A DNA stretch of 64,000 bases, from NCBI RefSeq assembly GCF_002895435.1, contig NZ_POYJ01000001.1, positions 310,001-374,000 on the forward strand. The letters run 5' to 3'. Position 1 is the first letter of the stretch; the number at the start of each line of letters is the position of its first letter. The DNA is from Aquimarina sediminis (GTDB taxonomy: Bacteria; Bacteroidota; Bacteroidia; Flavobacteriales; Flavobacteriaceae). The notes beneath the pieces were generated by a model. It made no database searches and had not been told where the DNA came from. It was given only the letters and a program-made list of their open reading frames with translations. Positions 61,682 through 64,000 of this stretch are shown in pieces. Position numbers and translations under genes: made by a program.

Positions 61682-62395
61682 ATGTTATCTAGAAATAGAG
61701 GAAAAGTAGCTAGTGATGATCGTCTTTTTGGAGATCCTATAATGCAACAAAAATTAAAAGATGCAGTACAAGATATGTCTTATTTACTAAGTAGAGGGTT
61801 TGCTGAGAAATCTTCTTTACAGTTGGTTGGAAACAGATATTTGTTAAATGTCCGACAGCAAAAAGCCTTGTTAGGAATGAGTGCAAGTCAAGAGCACGTT
61901 ACTATCAGAAATAAACGAACAGTTAAACCAGAAAATATTGATAATAAGGTAGTTGTTATTGATGGATTCAACCTTTTAATTACTATAGAAAGTGCACTGT
62001 CTGGCGCATATCTATTTAAAGGTATAGATGGATTTTATCGTGATGTCTCAGGAGTTCATGGTACATATAAGAGAGTTCAAAAAACTGAAGAAGCGATTCT
62101 ACTAGTAGGTAACATATTAAAAAAATTGGGTGCCGATACTGTACTTTGGTATTTTGATGCACCAGTTTCTAACAGTGGAAGACTCAAAACAAGATTATAT
62201 GAATTGGCGGCTCAATATCAATTTCCTTGGGAAATATATTTGGTAAATAATCCAGATAAGGAATTATCAAAATCCAATCATATCGTAGTGAGTTCTGACG
62301 CCTGGATTCTTAATAAAGCAAAACAAAATTTCAATTTGGGGGCATATCTTATAGAGAATATTATTTCAAATATAAATATAGTGTATGCAGAGTAA
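61682..62395 (+). CDS. DUF434/DUF5616 protein with NYN-like nuclease fold
   Basis: The 237-residue product starts MLSRNRGKVASDDRLF, which fits the usual DUF434 beginning, then LKDAVQDMSYLLSRGFAEKSSLQLVGNRYLLNVRQQKAL. The C-terminal half has VVVIDGFNLLITIESALSG, KLGADTVLWYFDAPVSNSGRLK and VVSSDAWILNKA, the acidic pattern of NYN/PIN-type RNA nucleases (DUF5616). In-frame ATGs at 61496 and 61541 lie before or at the promoter start site, so 61682 is preferred. It is probably an RNA-processing nuclease paired with the RtcB ligase. Confidence 0.8.
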   Translation: MLSRNRGKVASDDRLFGDPIMQQKLKDAVQDMSYLLSRGFAEKSSLQLVGNRYLLNVRQQKALLGMSASQEHVTIRNKRTVKPENIDNKVVVIDGFNLLITIESALSGAYLFKGIDGFYRDVSGVHGTYKRVQKTEEAILLVGNILKKLGADTVLWYFDAPVSNSGRLKTRLYELAAQYQFPWEIYLVNNPDKELSKSNHIVVSSDAWILNKAKQNFNLGAYLIENIISNINIVYAE

Positions 62396-62445
62396 GCTAT
62401 TTTACAAAAAAATATAATTATATATAGATGGTTTTGTACTTATAG

Positions 62446-64000
<1,555 letters not shown>

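Overview
The window looks like the chromosome of a marine-type Flavobacteriaceae bacterium (Bacteroidetes; Aquimarina-like by overall feel, genus not proven). The evidence is low GC, AT-rich ribosome-binding regions, promoters of the TTTG-N19/20-TAnnTTTG type, SusC/SusD and CarboxypepD_reg-type TonB receptors, a HYC_CC_PP protein and LytS/LytTR regulation. I see no rRNA, transposase, integrase or CRISPR array.

Layout. 0-4.3 kb: end of an S41 peptidase, a small HTH gene with a palindromic operator, secreted proteins of unknown function, a Crp/Fnr-like regulator and an acetyltransferase. 4.35-16.0 kb: a copper/heavy-metal efflux locus (HYC_CC_PP, CusA-type RND pump, TolC-like protein, DUF3347 lipoprotein, AraC regulator with a CxxC domain, CopA-type ATPase, PepSY protein, CusB-type adaptor). 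16-23.4 kb: EamA transporter, TonB-dependent receptor, a sugar-hydrolase-like gene broken by a TGA, LytS/LytTR pair, MarR and FMN reductase. 23.8-26.8 kb: two DEAD-box helicases and a cold-shock protein. 27-33 kb: SusC/SusD/TIG lipoprotein glycan-uptake operon.

33-52 kb is the most unusual part. It begins with a peptide-release-factor-H (PrfH) operon that also encodes a TPR protein, a nucleotidyltransferase-fold protein and a DEDDh exonuclease. Two related non-coding cassettes flank this operon. Next comes an array of 13 recognisable tRNAs, followed by degenerate or rearranged tRNA-like elements directly upstream of an SPFH/Band-7 (slipin) gene. Then come a Nudix-HTH regulator (NrtR-like) and an 11-gene operon: divergent Prs, deoxyribosyltransferase-like protein, ADP-ribosylglycohydrolase, NADAR, DUF4291, two macrodomains, LOG-like protein, KptA/Tpt1, 2OG-Fe(II) oxygenase and phosphoesterase. 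A secreted protein and a Nampt gene follow. The nrtR, prs and nampt promoters carry the same operator (GCGT-N7-ACGC), so this is probably one ADP-ribose/NAD-responsive regulon.

52-60 kb: a thiol/metal-type group (flavoprotein ending in CC, Cys-pair peptide, MFS transporter, SigZ-like sigma factor), an outer-membrane porin, an SDR oxidoreductase and a PLP decarboxylase. 60.4-64 kb: a WYL regulator divergent from a DUF434/NYN protein and the RNA ligase RtcB. The promoter of this RtcB operon shares an 18-bp motif, at identical spacing from the -7 box, with the promoter of the tRNA-like/slipin locus 22 kb away.

My working model, which is inference, is an RNA-damage and NAD-depletion recovery island. 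It would supply spare tRNAs, rescue of damaged ribosomes, RNA end-healing and ligation, removal of ADP-ribose and 2'-phosphate marks, and NAD re-synthesis, under NrtR control and a WYL-linked control.
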